Of a stretch of 64,000 bases of DNA, positions 1 to 41,300 are shown piece after piece. The translations under genes were made by a program, and so were the position numbers. Source of the DNA: Bolinopsis microptera (lineage: Eukaryota; Ctenophora; Tentaculata; Lobata; Bolinopsidae). The stretch's first letter is position 1. Every line of letters starts with the position of its first letter. The stretch lies in assembly GCF_026151205.1 (NCBI RefSeq), contig NC_087072.1, positions 10,950,169 through 11,014,168 of the forward strand. The letters run 5' to 3'. The notes beneath the pieces are model-generated. The model saw nothing but the letters and a program-made list of their open reading frames with translations. It ran no database searches and had not been told where the DNA came from.

Positions 1-637
1 CAATCTTCTCCACCGTTAGCGGGAGAAGGATTTGTGCATGTTTTGGTTCGTGTCTGGGATCCTCCTCCACAAGTCTTGGAACACTCTAACCATTCACTGA
101 AGTTACTCCACCCGCCATCAACTGGACATTCTTGTGGGTTGCAATCTTGAGATTCACTGTCTTCTCCCTGACAATCTTCTCCACCGTTAGCGGGAGAAGG
201 ATTTGTGCATGTTCTGGTTCGTGTCTGGGATCCTCCTCCACAAGTCTCGGAACACTCTAACCATTCACTGAAGTTACTCCATCCGCCATCAACTGGACAT
301 TCTTGTGGGTTGCAATCTTGAGATTCACTGTCTTCTCCCTGACAATCTTCTCCACCGTTAGCGGGAGAAGGATTTGTGCATGTTCTGGTCCGTGTCTGGG
401 ATCCTCCTCCACAAGTCTTGGAACACTCTAACCATTCACTGAAGTTACTCCACCCGCCATCAACTGGACATTCTTGTGGGTTGCAATCTTGAGATTCACT
501 GTCTTCTCCCTGACAATCTTTTCCACCGTTAGCGGGAGAAGGATTTGTGCATGTTTTGGTTCGTGTCTGGGATCCTCCTCCACAAGTCTTGGAACACTCT
601 AACCATTCACTGAAGTTACTCCACCCGCCAGGGTATA
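1..637 (-). repeat. Tandem TSR coding repeat, 171-bp unit
   Basis: Near-identical 171-bp units start at 1, 172, 343 and 514 (the last incomplete). Each encodes one 57-residue TSR. Units differ at only a few bases, which points to recent duplication or homogenisation within the exon. Confidence 0.9.
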
Positions 638-1920
638 CTGTTTTCACGTGTAGATTGCCTAGTATAGCAACATGACAGTTCGGAATATATAATTTCGTGT
701 TTTCCCCTTCTTATGTCCTTTATATTCTTAAAGTTCAAACATGTGTTGTTAATATTCGTTTGGATCTTTATTCTTTATTCGAGCGAAAGGGTCGACGTGA
801 TCAAGACAATTATAAGACATAATATAGGACATTCACTCAATTTTAATACAATGCTCCTTCCCTGTGACAATTAAAACCCCAATGCAAAGGGACTTTGCAT
901 TAACACTAACACCATATTTAAAATAGCTGCAGTAAATTTATAAAATTTTACGGCCTGTAGCTGTGTTTAGTTTCCACCAAAGCTTTTTAAACCAAACCTA
1001 TTGTTAATTGTTCTAACCTTTGATAGAATTATCAACAACTGCTAGTCCCAATTCCTTGTCATATGCGAAAGATTGGAACACTTGTGTCATGATCATCGTT
1101 GTAGCTCGAAGACAGTTTCCGTCATTGGAGTTGAAATCCTTGTTGTAGAGAACTCTCATTTTGTTTAAGATGGTTAGTCTCTCCTTTGTCTTTTCAATCC
1201 TGGAATTTTTCGCGGCTGAATATTTATATTTCAAGCCCAATTATAAAGACAAACTGAAAAATGCGGTCCTTTTATGAAAATATGGTACAAAGACTAACTC
1301 TAAGCTGCTCTCAAAAAACGAACCTCAAGATTATGTTTTCCTGCTCGCACTCCATATCCTTCTCAATTAGAAAATATGTTACGGCCCCACCCCACTGATC
1401 TTTTGCTCCAGCTCCTTTACAAAAAACATTTCCATTCTTCTGATGCTTAAGCTCGACGTGAGAATTCTGAACTCTTCCTCCATACTGATTATCTTTATTC
1501 GCTCCATACATGTAGAGTTTGAAGTGCAAATTCTCAACATCCTCACAGGGGAATCTCACTAAAAATACTTCCACTGAACGACCAGTGAAGTTGGTAGTGA
1601 CATCGACCTCACTGTTGGCAGAGAATGATTTCCAGTTCAATTTATTGTTATCTGCTGCTGCTGCTGGATAATATAATATAGTATGATAGTATCTTTGCAT
1701 GAACAATGAATAAAAAGACAATGATGTAGTCAAGCTCACTGAATGAATCATTTCCATGTTCAAAACTTTCGAAAGATATTCATGGCAATCTTGTTAACTT
1801 ACGATTAGCGAATGTTAACGGCGTGATGGTAAACAGGAATGTGGCTACCATAACTCCAGCTGTCCACTTGTTGGATGAGCAGGGTGTAAAGCAGCCCCCA
1901 CTCATATTATCAGCTAACAT
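1..1920 (-). CDS. Secreted TSP1-repeat protein, 5' part (gene continues off the left edge)
   Basis: Four phase-consistent exons on the minus strand: 1803-1920 (ATG at 1920), 1324-1663, 1018-1199 and 1-637. Splice phases 1, 2 and 1 agree at each join. Exon 1 has a hydrophobic run (about residues 25-41, [17 protein letters not shown]) that looks like a signal peptide or anchor. Exons 2-3 encode about 170 residues I do not recognise, including cysteines and an NFT sequon. Exon 4 carries thrombospondin type 1 repeats: each 57-residue unit has [14 protein letters not shown] followed by GGG and a six-cysteine pattern. TSRs are extracellular adhesion modules, so a secreted or surface protein is expected. 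No in-frame stop is seen before the left edge, so more repeats probably follow. The TSR identity is secure; joining exons 1-3 to it is inferred from splice phase. Confidence 0.72.
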
Positions 1921-3085
1921 TTGCTCCTTTCTTTCTTTTCTTTAAATGTCATTTTAGAATTTGATAAATTGTAATGCTCAAATCAATAAAATTGACGATG
2001 GAGTTCGAGTTCACATACGACAGCTGTTAAAACAGCGAATATTAATCCACTTTTATTAATATTTAGTCCCCAGTTCCCCTATTAAAACAAGATATTTTGG
2101 TTGAGCAATGGAGAATAAGAAGCAAAAATACGTCCTGAGAATAACCAAAGAAAATTAGCAGACCATGAAAAAACAGAGAAATACCAGAAAACTTCACAAT
2201 TTTACTTACGTATACGTGTGGTAAAAAAGTTTACATCTATTTTGGTCGTAGAGAGCAACACGTTAGCATAGCGAAGTTACTTTAAAGAAGACAATGACAT
2301 TAACGTAAAGCCTCCTACTATCAATATCATTATCTGAACATGAGTAGTTAGTGGCGTTATTTAACGCCTGCAATCCACTAGATGGTATATCTTAGAAGAA
2401 TAAAATATATGGCCACGTTGGGCTGCCATGACCATCAACAATTACTATACAAACCTTTCCGTTAGCTGGACCAAGATCATATGCATAATTCACAAGTTTT
2501 TACCTATCTCCCCTCTATACTAAGATCACGTGATTTTACCTATCTCCCCTCTAAGATCTAGAGCGCCTCAGTAGTTGAGAGTTTACGGAGATGACTCTTA
2601 TTAGACTCTGAACAGGCTTATGCAGTATATGACTATAAACCAGTTACTCACCAAAGGAGAAAAAGGATCTAGTCTTGGTGTTTATTTTACTATTTATGAA
2701 CAAAATCCGTATCATTTGCCCAAAGTCCTTCGCAAGATTCTAGCGCAATCTTTTATCTAAACTTTGATATTACAATGCACAAGACGTGTTGGAGTATTGT
2801 TCATGTAAACAGTCGTAGTATGGATAAGTTAGTAGTTTGGTTCACCATTTTAAATTCCGTTCGCTGGATGAATGGTGAACCACGTGTTTTAATTAATACC
2901 AGCCAAAATGCTCCAATTAAAAAGATATTTCATCTGTAAGTGAGCCCTACACTCCGAAGGTTCTTTGTTAGTTTTACTTTAAAAGTATCGAATTGGAAGT
3001 TTCAGTTGATCGATGTACTTGACATAGCACATAATACTGCTGTATTTCTTTACACATGGTTACTATACTTGATCTCATTTGTTGG
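1921..3085. other. Non-coding stretch upstream of the TSR gene
   Basis: AT-rich DNA between the TSR gene start and the 32-bp minisatellite. No convincing exon or RNA gene was seen on either strand. The TSR promoter should lie at its left end, but no clear TATA box was found. Confidence 0.4.
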
Positions 3086-3884
3086 TGCAGCAGTGGCACG
3101 CACTACCGCAATTACCGTGCAGCAGTGACGCGCACTACCACAATTACCGTGCAGCAGTGACGCGCACTACCACAATTACCGTGCAGCAGTGACGCGCACT
3201 ACCACAATTACCGTGCAGCAGTGACGCGCACTACCACAATTACCGTGCAGCAGTGGTGCGCACTACCACAATTACCGTGCAGCAGTGGCGCGCACTACCA
3301 CAATTACCGTGCAGCAGTGGCGCGCACTACCACAATTACCGTGCAGCAGTGGTGCACACTACCACAATTACCGTGCAGCAGTGGCGTGCACTACCACAAT
3401 TACCGTGCAGCAGTGGCGCGTACTACCACAATTACCGTGCAGCAGTGGTGCACACTACCACAATTACCGTGCAGCAGTGGCGTGCACTACCACACTTACC
3501 GTGCAGCAGTGGGCGCACTACCACAATTACCGTGCAGCAGTGACGCGCACTACCACAATTACCGTGCAGCAGTGGTGCGCACTACCACAATTACCGTGCA
3601 GCAGTGGCGCGCACTACCACAATTACCGTGCAGCAGTGGCGCGCACTACCACAATTACCGTGCAGCAGTGGTGCACACTACCACAATTACCGTGCAGCAG
3701 TGGCGTGCACTACCACAATTACCGTGCAGCAGTGGCGCGTACTACCACAATTACCGTGCAGCAGTGGTGCACACTACCACAATTACCGTGCAGCAGTGGG
3801 CGCACTACCACAATTACCGTGCAGCAGTGGCGCGCACTACCACAATTACCGTGCAGCAGTGGCACGCACTACCACAATTACCGT
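3086..3884. repeat. 32-bp minisatellite, about 25 copies
   Basis: Unit reads CGCACTACCACAATTACCGT followed by GCAGCAGTGGCG, with small changes at the GG/GA and C/T positions and occasional one-base-shorter units. The unit carries no stop in any plus-strand frame once TGACGCG variants are avoided, so long open frames run across it (for example 3221-3955). These are a by-product of the repeat. Confidence 0.9.
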
Positions 3885-5113
3885 GGCCTAGGCCTGTACA
3901 CACTGTCTGTAACTTGATCCGTTCTGAGCACTTTATTCAACTATCCGCTCTGTAACTCTACAACTCTCCAATTCAGCAGCCTTTGATTGCGTTGATAATG
4001 TGCATTACTTACTGTGTTGGAAAATCTCCAAGTTTTGGGGGATGTTATTAATAGAAGGGGCTTCTTGAATCTTAATTAAGTCATGAGAATCCAATACCGC
4101 TCAGAAATCCACAGTCAGATATGATGTGGGGCAGTAATATTTAACTACGGGAAACTGTTAGACATCGCCCTCTTTTCTATTTTAATCATTGAGCGTGTTT
4201 AGACACTGAGTATCTAAAATATTATATGCATGGCTGCGTGACCGGTATAGATAGGAGTCGTGTGTAGAAGACTAGTGAATATAAGATCGTTAGTAATATG
4301 AACCTGTGTTCACCAAGTGGCACAGTGTGAAAACATGTGAGTTTAGGCTGTGGAATTTGAACGTTACTTTATGATGGATGATAAAATGAAACGTTGCCAA
4401 GTTTCTGAGTTTCTGTGGCACTGGAAACTGAAAATTAAAGACAAAACCGTCTTTATAAACACCGCTTATAAACACTTTATAAACCCTGCTTGATGAATCC
4501 AATAAAAACTTGAATATTTATCGTGTATGCTTGAATAACTTAGATGAAACTTAAATGTGAGCATGCAAAGTCATTATATAAAATTCAGGAATTCCTCAGT
4601 CTCCGGAATCATCATTTTAGTAGAACTTTACACTACATATATCAGTCATCGCCATGGCTATGAAATACGGGTACCTACAATGATTTGATTGTTGGACTCA
4701 AATACATGGTTCGTATGTTTTACTTCTCCAGATTGATACTAGGAAATAGGATTCATCATTACTTTAATGCTCTTATGATTAAATATTGTCTACATAATAA
4801 TATTATGTAGACATATATTATGTTGTAAACGTTCAGCATATCAACAATCGTCTCGGAATAACGATAAATGAAGCAGTATAATTTTTGAATCAGGCTCCGT
4901 AATTTTCAGTGCAATCAAACTGAATATTGATAACACATTCCTGCAAAAGATCTAAATTACAAAACACGACTGTGTACTGTAACCACATAGGGAGCGTTCA
5001 TAATGCACTATTATGATACAACCAGACCCTGTTTTTGTATTTTCTGATAAACACTGTAAATATGTTAGAACTCGAATCTCGATACATTTTCCTCACAAAT
5101 TAAATATTTTCAG
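3885..5113. other. No gene recognised; region upstream of first identified CCDC102 exon
   Basis: AT-rich sequence. The 5' exons of CCDC102 were looked for here, in particular the conserved tryptophan-rich N-terminal segment of the family, and not found. Confidence 0.35.
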
Positions 5114-32734
<27,621 letters not shown>

Positions 32735-34352
32735 TATTTGCGGTTACCGTAGTTAAATTACGTCGAATTGAGCTCTTTTAAATTAATGTTGTGATTGCAG
32801 ACGTTTTGTGTCGAACTTTGGTCCTATTCCTAATAGTTATGATAAAGAAACGGGGACTGTGTCAAGATTTGGGAAACTTCTTTAATTTGGGCTTTCGGTA
32901 CGCATAAAAAACTGTGCTTTTCTGAATCGGTTATATAGCAGTTAAAACCACCTTCCGGCTGGAACTTCGTGAAATCCGAAATATTGAATCCTGATCACAG
33001 GACACAGATATCAATAATTTGTTAATACAGTACAGCATTGACTTTATGAATACTGTTTTAATCATGATGAATAATGAATATTCCACTTAACTAAACTTGA
33101 ATTATAATACTTAAGTTTGATGAATGAATTTGTAGATTCATTGCAATTTATGAATTTTGTTATGCATGTACGTTAAGTTCTTAGGCGGTCATTATATGAT
33201 TAAGATTGGATTTGAAAAAACACTCTAAGTTACAGTGACACTTTGATTATGACAAGCGGGTGCGGTATTTTAACTTTTTTGATATTTAAAACTATTAATG
33301 ATTTATTATAATATGTTAATGTTATATAGATTCGATAATTTTACCTTATTTTGTATAATATTAAATCAATATTTAGTTTTAAAAAATTCAAAAGGGTGTC
33401 ACGTATTTCATTTTAGGACGGTCGTCACATTATTAATTGAATAACCTGATTTTTTGAAAATTTAATTTTCAATTCTTGTATATGTTTCGCATGTTTTAAT
33501 TTTGCTTTAATCTTTGAGTTTTATTTTTTACATTTACACGAGCCCAGGTTGAGCATATCTTTGAGCAGCAAAAAAATATTTCTGAAACAAACGCAATCAA
33601 TGATGCAGATAAGTGGTCGATTGTCTCAATAAGTTTAGACATAGTTGACAAATGAAAGTTTAGCAGATATTTAATTTTAGAAATAATCTCACTTGGTAAA
33701 CAAAAAGGTTCCATGTTAAATCACGAGGATTGTGCCTTGTTAATGTCCGAATCTGATGTAAGTTATAATGGAAATTTCAAAGTTTCTGGCTCCGTGTTGG
33801 TAATGGTAAAAGATATTGACATCATTTGTCAGAGTAATTTCAATATAGGTAATAATATTTTTTGTTGCAACATTAGCGAAACATAATGTTGCTAAAATTT
33901 ACCCACCAGTAAATTCTAAACGTGTTCACGCTGTTAGTGTCATGGTATGAATCTAGTAGTAGTATAAAATCCAGTCTGAGAAGTCCGTCACATTCCAACT
34001 CGATTGAATTTCGAAGGGAGTTTCACTCACACCCTCTAAGCTGAACTATTTGTTAGCACCCTTTCTAACCAAAGCATACAGGACTCATCATTATCCGCTT
34101 CTATTTGCTCACTCTGAAATATATTCCAGTTCAATAATTTAAAATCCGATAAAGGTACGTGACCGAGGCGATACAAAAATTTAAATTCTCGGCTATGGCT
34201 CCAAGAGGTTGCATTTTCTCCCTAATCGAGAACTAAAATTATGAAAGAAGATAGGGCTTAAGGTTGACAGTGTGGACAATATTTATCAGAAAACCAACGT
34301 CTATAAGTATTTACGATTATATTCTTTACACTATACAGCAAGAGCAGAGGGT
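32735..34352. other. CCDC102 3' flank and intergenic DNA
   Basis: AT-rich. The CCDC102 3' UTR and poly(A) signal should lie at its left end. No other gene seen between the converging gene ends. Confidence 0.4.
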
Positions 34353-35199
34353 TCACTCATCTACCACATGAGCGGCAGCTGTTTCTGGTCTGAGGTCCAT
34401 CCTGAGGTCACTAATCCCGGTCATTCCTCTCTTTATCACCTCCAAGCTGGCTGCTCCCTCTCCCTCTTTACCTGTGTTCCGGGACTGCTTCAGCCGGTAC
34501 AGACCTGTGTGGTTCGTGTTGTATATAAACTTAAAGCGAGGTTATATTTGTGATATAACAGTAATATTCATTTTAACTTGGCCTTGAAGTGCTGAACTTG
34601 GAGGGTGAATCCAGAGCGTGTGTGTAATTCAGAATCTGGAGAAATGCGAATGTTAGTTGGTAATTATTTTAACTTACCTATGGAAAGTAGCCGGTTGTTG
34701 TTGTCCAGTTCCCTGATGTATTCTCTGTGTATTATTTTACTTCTGATCACTCGTATCTTGGACCTGGCCTCCTCAACCAGGGCCATGCCCGCGTTCACTT
34801 CCAATGAGTTGTCCTTCTTTAGACCATGTTCTATACGGGACACTCCTAGATAGGATAAGGAAACATTTTAGTTTGTCATTTAACACTTTTTTCAAACTGC
34901 TTCCACTGTTTAGTGTCTGAGCACAAAAAATTGGTGTTGTTTCAAATTATTAAGCAGTGTTGTTAATGTTAATTTTAATAATGAATGCTGATTGAGCAAC
35001 GTTATGTGGGGAAATAGTAACTGTGAATTGCGCGCTTTTACCTTCCGAACAAATGAACTCCACCTCTCTGATGCCATGGTACCCCACGTTGGTTATGTCT
35101 GCTCCAAGGAGCATGTTAACACCCTCGCCGATGATCCCCGACCCTACTGCATATTTTGCACTCTGAGCTAGCCCCTTGTTCGAATAGTGGGCAGAGTAC
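34353..35199 (-). CDS. Three terminal exons of an unidentified gene
   Basis: Minus-strand exons 35042-35199, 34678-34845 and 34353-34504 (TGA at 34353-34355), joined at phases 1 and 1 with good splice sites (for example CACAG acceptor at 34505 and GTAAGT donor at 34672-34677). They give about 160 residues: a small, glycine-rich stretch (AVGSGIIGEGVNMLLGADIT), a basic, helix-prone middle (EEARSKIRVIRSKIIHREYI) and a charged C-terminus ending AAAHVVDE. The first exon needs phase 2 upstream. The hAT-derived gene just upstream offers only a weak matching donor, so it may or may not be its continuation. I do not recognise the protein. Confidence 0.5.
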
Positions 35200-35300
35200 C
35201 TGGGAGTTTTAAAATATGTGAAATCATGTAGGCAAAATACGTGACTGACAACAGAGGGCTACGAGAACTGAAGGGTTGGGTAAAGTCAAAATAACGAGTA

Positions 35301-38300
35301 TTATTCTCTAACAGTAATTATAAATCCTGATCCTATTGCTCTCATCAACAGATAAACTAACTTCTCCCAGCCCTCTTTATACGCAGCTATCAGTCCAGCA
35401 GTCATGTTTACATCGCTCACTTTGCCTGAACACTGCAAGTTGACAAACTCCTGAGCGATCTTTGTGGCTCGTCTGTGTTCCAGTGATCTTAGTGATCGCT
35501 CCTTATTCGGTGATCGGTAGTAAATACACAGCATCACCTGAAGTAGACAATATTCAAAGGTTCTTATCTTATCTTATCTTATGAGGATTCGTTGCGACGC
35601 AACAAGGCCATCGAATGAGTCGACCACCTTTGTTATTTTACTTCGGCATTACCTGCATTACAATGTAAACCAGCACTTTCAAGGAAGAGCTTTACAAGAA
35701 GCCGAAGGATCGTTCCTAAGGCCAGCGACGGTTAAGGCACTATGCCACACTTTCTTCGCCCGAGGCTTCGCTGTGTTGATCAAGCACAGCTCCTCATTTA
35801 ACCCTCACACCCGATTTCTCGAGCATTCGGCTGAGTGAACCGTGGGGCTACATAGACCACTCGGGATCCTTAGCAGAGCGTCAACGACGCTCACCCCACG
35901 ACTAGGCAGGCAGTTGGATTAGAACTCGCAACCTCACGATTACAAAGCCGATGATTAACCAACTGCGCTACCTGGCCGTATTGTGGGTTATTGTTATACT
36001 TATATTACGTCAGCAATATTTTTCCATTTTCGGACCCCTTTTGTCTGCAAGTTTACACATGGCTATTGTGTCAAAATAACCCTTAATTTCGAAACCAACC
36101 TCCCTTAAATAACAAACCTTTTGTAAAAAATCTGTTTACAAAACTGTTTTACCTGAATAAGTTTGGATAGTTTCCCGAATCTCGAAACTTCTCCAAGAGC
36201 AGTGATCTTAAAGATCCTGTCCCAATAATCTTCCACTGTTTCATTGCTCTGTATCTCCTCTATCTCCAATGTCTGGAGATTGATACTTTTGATAGTATGT
36301 GAGGCATAATGTCCAGACTTAACAGTTAAATGCCAGAATTAGGGATCCCTCTCTTTTACAATTCACAGAATATCTTTTGACGCCTATATATCTGGCTCAA
36401 AAGAAACATGTAACACCCTTTATAAACAAGCCAATACCTGGTAAAGGTCCCACTCTTCTAGAACCTTGTTGAGGGTTGGAGGATGAACCACTTGAGGTAC
36501 TGATTCTGCTAACGACTTCATGGCGGTGTACAAACATTTATCTGTCCTTTTTACTGTGGAGATAAGTTGTTCACAAAGAAATACAACACGATCATTAATT
36601 ACAATAATTTACCAGCTGACTGAATTCAAATTTGTTTGCTAGATCGTCAGATTCTACAAAATGATGAGAACTCCCAAACGAACTCACAAGGGTCGAGAGC
36701 CCTGCACCCCCTAACAACAGGATCCATTATCGGGCTGTTCTCCAGTAGGTAGCCGAACAAGATAGCGTACGCTCCTCTCACTTCAGCGTAGAATGCAGCT
36801 AGCTTCAGAGCGGGGATCTGAATTGGATCTTTATGTTAAATACATCATGATCATGGTTAGTGCTGTACAAGGTTCTAATTCATTACCAATTCGTATAAAT
36901 TGTATTACCACGGTTGAAGAAAATGAGTTGTTTACCGATAATTGAAATTGGATATAAAGTGATAAATTAAAATAGCGCCATCTTGATCTAGCGCTTGATC
37001 TCGAATTTCGACCATCATTAAAGAACTGATAACTACCTCTCTAAAGAGAGCACCGGGAGGTGCCCCAATGTTCATCATGTCGTTAGGGAGTTGCTCCTCC
37101 CTCTCCTCGTATTTTATATGAGACATTCCTCGTACTATGTCAGCTTTTGGTTCTGCTTTCAGGAACCGACCTATAAAGAAAAACAGAGCTTAAAATGGTC
37201 CAATCATGTGAAAAGAATGGTGGATAATTATTGATAAAACTATGTCAAAAGGTAATCTAACGTAAACTAAAAATAATTCACTGGTAGTTAATTACCTCCA
37301 ATGTCCTTGATTAGCGTCGAAACAGCTCCAGACAAAACATGAATAGACGGTCCCTCCATTCCGATGGAAGAGTCCATGAAATCCTCCAACACTTTACCCA
37401 CACTCCTCAAGAAAGTTACTCGGAGTAAGGTTAGAGGGTTGGTGAAAGCAGCGTGAAGTCTCTGGAACCTGGGTACTTTCTGAACTCCGCGCTCACTGTT
37501 CGGCACGTAGTTCTGAAAGTACTTGACCAGACAGGGCCAGTTTGCCAGGACATCAGCGAACGATTTGTTTAGTCCAAGTGTGTGCCTGAAAGGGTTATTA
37601 GTTGTAATTAATTTGTGTTATATGACGTGAGATAGACGGACCATCACTGCCAGTGAGGATGTGATGCAATACATTGAACTGGCAACCACAATAACAATTC
37701 AACTTGATTAAAACTTCAGGTACTTGTAAATAAGAGCATCGTTAATCCTATACGATGATTTGGGAGTAGGATCGTTAACGAGGCTGTTGTTAGCAAATCT
37801 CTCGTTTTGATGGCCCAGATCCTCGTTAGTGAACACCTCTAAGAGGGACAGGAAAGGTGCGTCTGGTTCTTTGCACGTGCAGAACCAGGCGCGCAGATCG
37901 TACACCAGGTCCTCCAACCCCCAGTTTGCCACCACGTGCAGTAACTGTGGGGGACATTTAGTTAAGAAAACAGTAACTCTACTGGAACTCGAACATAAAC
38001 GTTCCTCAATTGTTATAAAGTTATAAGAAGTGTTTGATCTATGTCCAAGGTTTCAGGAGACGAATGATTGATTAACAAGATTTCTAATGTTCAGCCCATT
38101 TCTTATGCTAAGAATCATGAAAAGGATCGGAAAACAACATTGTTTTGTTATCCTATCAAAAATTTTCATTAGATTTTATGTTTTTTTAATACAACTGTCT
38201 TGTGATCAAGTATTGTGAGGATTAAAAATAGTTATCAGCGATAACATAAAGATGATCGTAAAATTTTGCTAGCATTACATTTATGTTTACTGTCTTTTGA

Positions 38301-41300
38301 ATAATATCATGAAGTTTTAATAATGACAAATATGCAAAGGTCTGTTCTACTTCTATTTGACAAAGTGAAGCACTGAACCCCTATAGGAGAATTGACAGAC
38401 CCTTAATAAGGTGTTATAAATTATGGGTGCAGCAAACAGCACCGGCACAGATCATAGACTCGCTTCCGGTCGTCCCCATCCGCCGCAATAATCTGTACTA
38501 ACTGGTAACTTGACCAACATGTTGATTTGTCCAGGGGATTGTTTGAATAGCATAAGACATTTCAACACCTTTATTATTAGTGCCACTTTTAGATACAGGT
38601 GTAAAGTGCCGCTTTTACTTTTAGAATTTAGATACTTTTATAGTAGTATTTCTTACGTCCATACAGCTATTTACCGATATAACTTCTATTAATATTCTTA
38701 CTCGCCCACTTGTAGTGTTCCTGATTTTTGGTGGCATGGTTGAAGGTCATCAGCATTTTGGAAACTTTAAATAATATTTCGTAGAATTTGACGTCAAATT
38801 CTAAGTCCGGGTAGAGAGTTGTGACGTTATAGCGACTTACTAAGCCCTTAATAAGGGTCTAATAAGTCGCTATAATGTCACAACCCTGACTTTAATTGCA
38901 CGTCATGGGGCGTGACAGGAAACCCCGGTTGGTAATGATTATTAAATATTAGCACTAGCAGTAACTGCGAATTTACGGGGATATTGTAGAATCTATAAAT
39001 TATTTGCAAATATGATTGAGAATACGACAAACCAATATTGAATTTCGTTAGAATGCAATTGGTTATTCAAACTATCAATACACAATATGAATATGATCAA
39101 TTTCTTAATTGTTAACATAAACATAACATAATCTCCAGGAGCATAAAGATGAGGACGACGAAAGAATTATAATCTTTTAGTTATGATATTAACAAAAGGA
39201 GTGTGCCCCTCAAATAACTGAACTACTGGTTGTTGAACTGGTTCATGACAGACTCAGATTTAGAATATTGATTGGTTATTTATCTTCCAGTATATTTGGT
39301 TTAATTTACATTTAGAGTACACACCTACCAGCCCTATAATGAAACATTCAAATTAAAAACAACTCACCCTGCCGTAACCAGTGTAAATAACGTTCTCATT
39401 AAACGGGAGAGTCTCGATCAGTGGAACTCCTCTGTTGGAAGTTATTGCCTCTTCCAGACGTCGAAAGACCTGAAAAGTTGGATGATATTTATTAGTATCT
39501 TAGTATCAGCAACACTAAACGGACGAGTAAAGTATCAAGAATGAAGAGGTTTATATGAAAATTGAGGAGTATTTGCTCACCTCCAGATCTCCTCCTGTTC
39601 GGTGGGTAGATACGTACACCAACTGCTTTAGTGGCAACTTCACTGCTGCTAACGCCTGCAATAAGTGCAATTGTAACTTGTTTTACTGAATACTGAGGAG
39701 GACCTCAAACTGTTGAACTTAATGAAGGTTGAGATTTGGGCATTGGTGAGGGATCTCAAAATATACTATATTATGACGCAATGAAACTACCGGACTGCGA
39801 TGTATGGGGACTTGCCACCCCATGGCAACATTAAAATATATCGACTCTGTTACATCGTTTCCTGTTAGTATAAAACTCCGTTACAAAATGAACTAGGATC
39901 TGGCAATACTACACCTTAGATCAATAAAATATGATATAATAATGTATAACTGTTAACTAGACTTAAATAAAAGTCTGAAAGAATATAGAAAATAAACTGG
40001 TTTACCGCTTGAAAGTTTAACAATAAACTGTGAAAGTAAACTGTACCGATACGATCAAAGAAATAATGGCTAAAGGAGAAAGGCAAAAGGTAACATGCAT
40101 AAGGAATTACAAGAGGGCTTCACACACACTATAATTACATGAAGTCATTAACTGTGAAAATATGCCAGTGTCTGAGGATACACGCTGGCTGACTATTAAT
40201 AAATAATTTAAGATATCTATGTAAGATTTTCCGTTCAAAATTCTGGGTAATCAGTTTATCAATTAATAATTTAACATCATGAATAAATTCAGTAACTACT
40301 GAGGAAGATTTGCATATCCTATATAATTCACCTACAAATACTCCATACGAAGGTTTAACAGGTACGTTGGAGCGAAGGTTAGGAAAAGTAACGACTTTAA
40401 AACTAAAGTCACGTCGTTTGTCATATAATTTAGTGTAGAAACGATTGTTCAAAATATTAATGTCTAAATCAAGAAAAGTCGTAGATAAATTGCTAGAGTT
40501 TGTAACTATAATCTTCAACTCTGCGGGGTAAATATCATTGCAAATAATATCGACAGTCTTATTGTTGATATTGGGGGTGGTTAAATCGTCAATGTATCGA
40601 CTGGCGTGTTTCAAAGTGTGAACCACAGGGTTCTTGTTTTTAACTTGCAATGTGATGTAATTATGCTCGTACCAGTATAGAAAAAGGTCTGCGACCTGGG
40701 AAGCACAATCACATCCCATTGGGATACCAATTACCTGTCTGTAGATCACACCTCGAAACTTAACATAAATATTATCCATTAAGAATTTAAACATATCTAT
40801 CAGGTCACTACATGTAAAAGACCACTTAGTCTTATTAACTCCCGACCATCTAGCTTTAAACTGGTCGTTGATATTGATAAAGTCAAGTTTCTTTTCCTCA
40901 AAACATAATTTAATTAAAGATGATAACTTCTCAATAAGTTTATCATGGGGAAGGTTGGTGTACAGTTTCTTAAAATCAAACGAATACACTGACTTAGCTG
41001 AGCAGGCATTATTAAGATAATTAAGGTTGGATGTCACTCTGTCTTTATTGTCGACAATCCAATAACCAGAAGCGTTTAAGAACTTAAAATTAAAATTATC
41101 TAGGTATTTTAAAGTAGTACCAAGCAGTTTAAATACCCCACTCAGAATTTTAGAAAGAACTTTAGTAGAAGATTTAACCCCAGCTGCAATGTACCTGAAA
41201 TCCAAGGTCGGTTTATGGAATTTCGGTAACATGTGCATAAATGGTACCGAAAGATCATTCACCGGAATCTTAAACTTCTGGCAAAATTGCACATGCTTTC

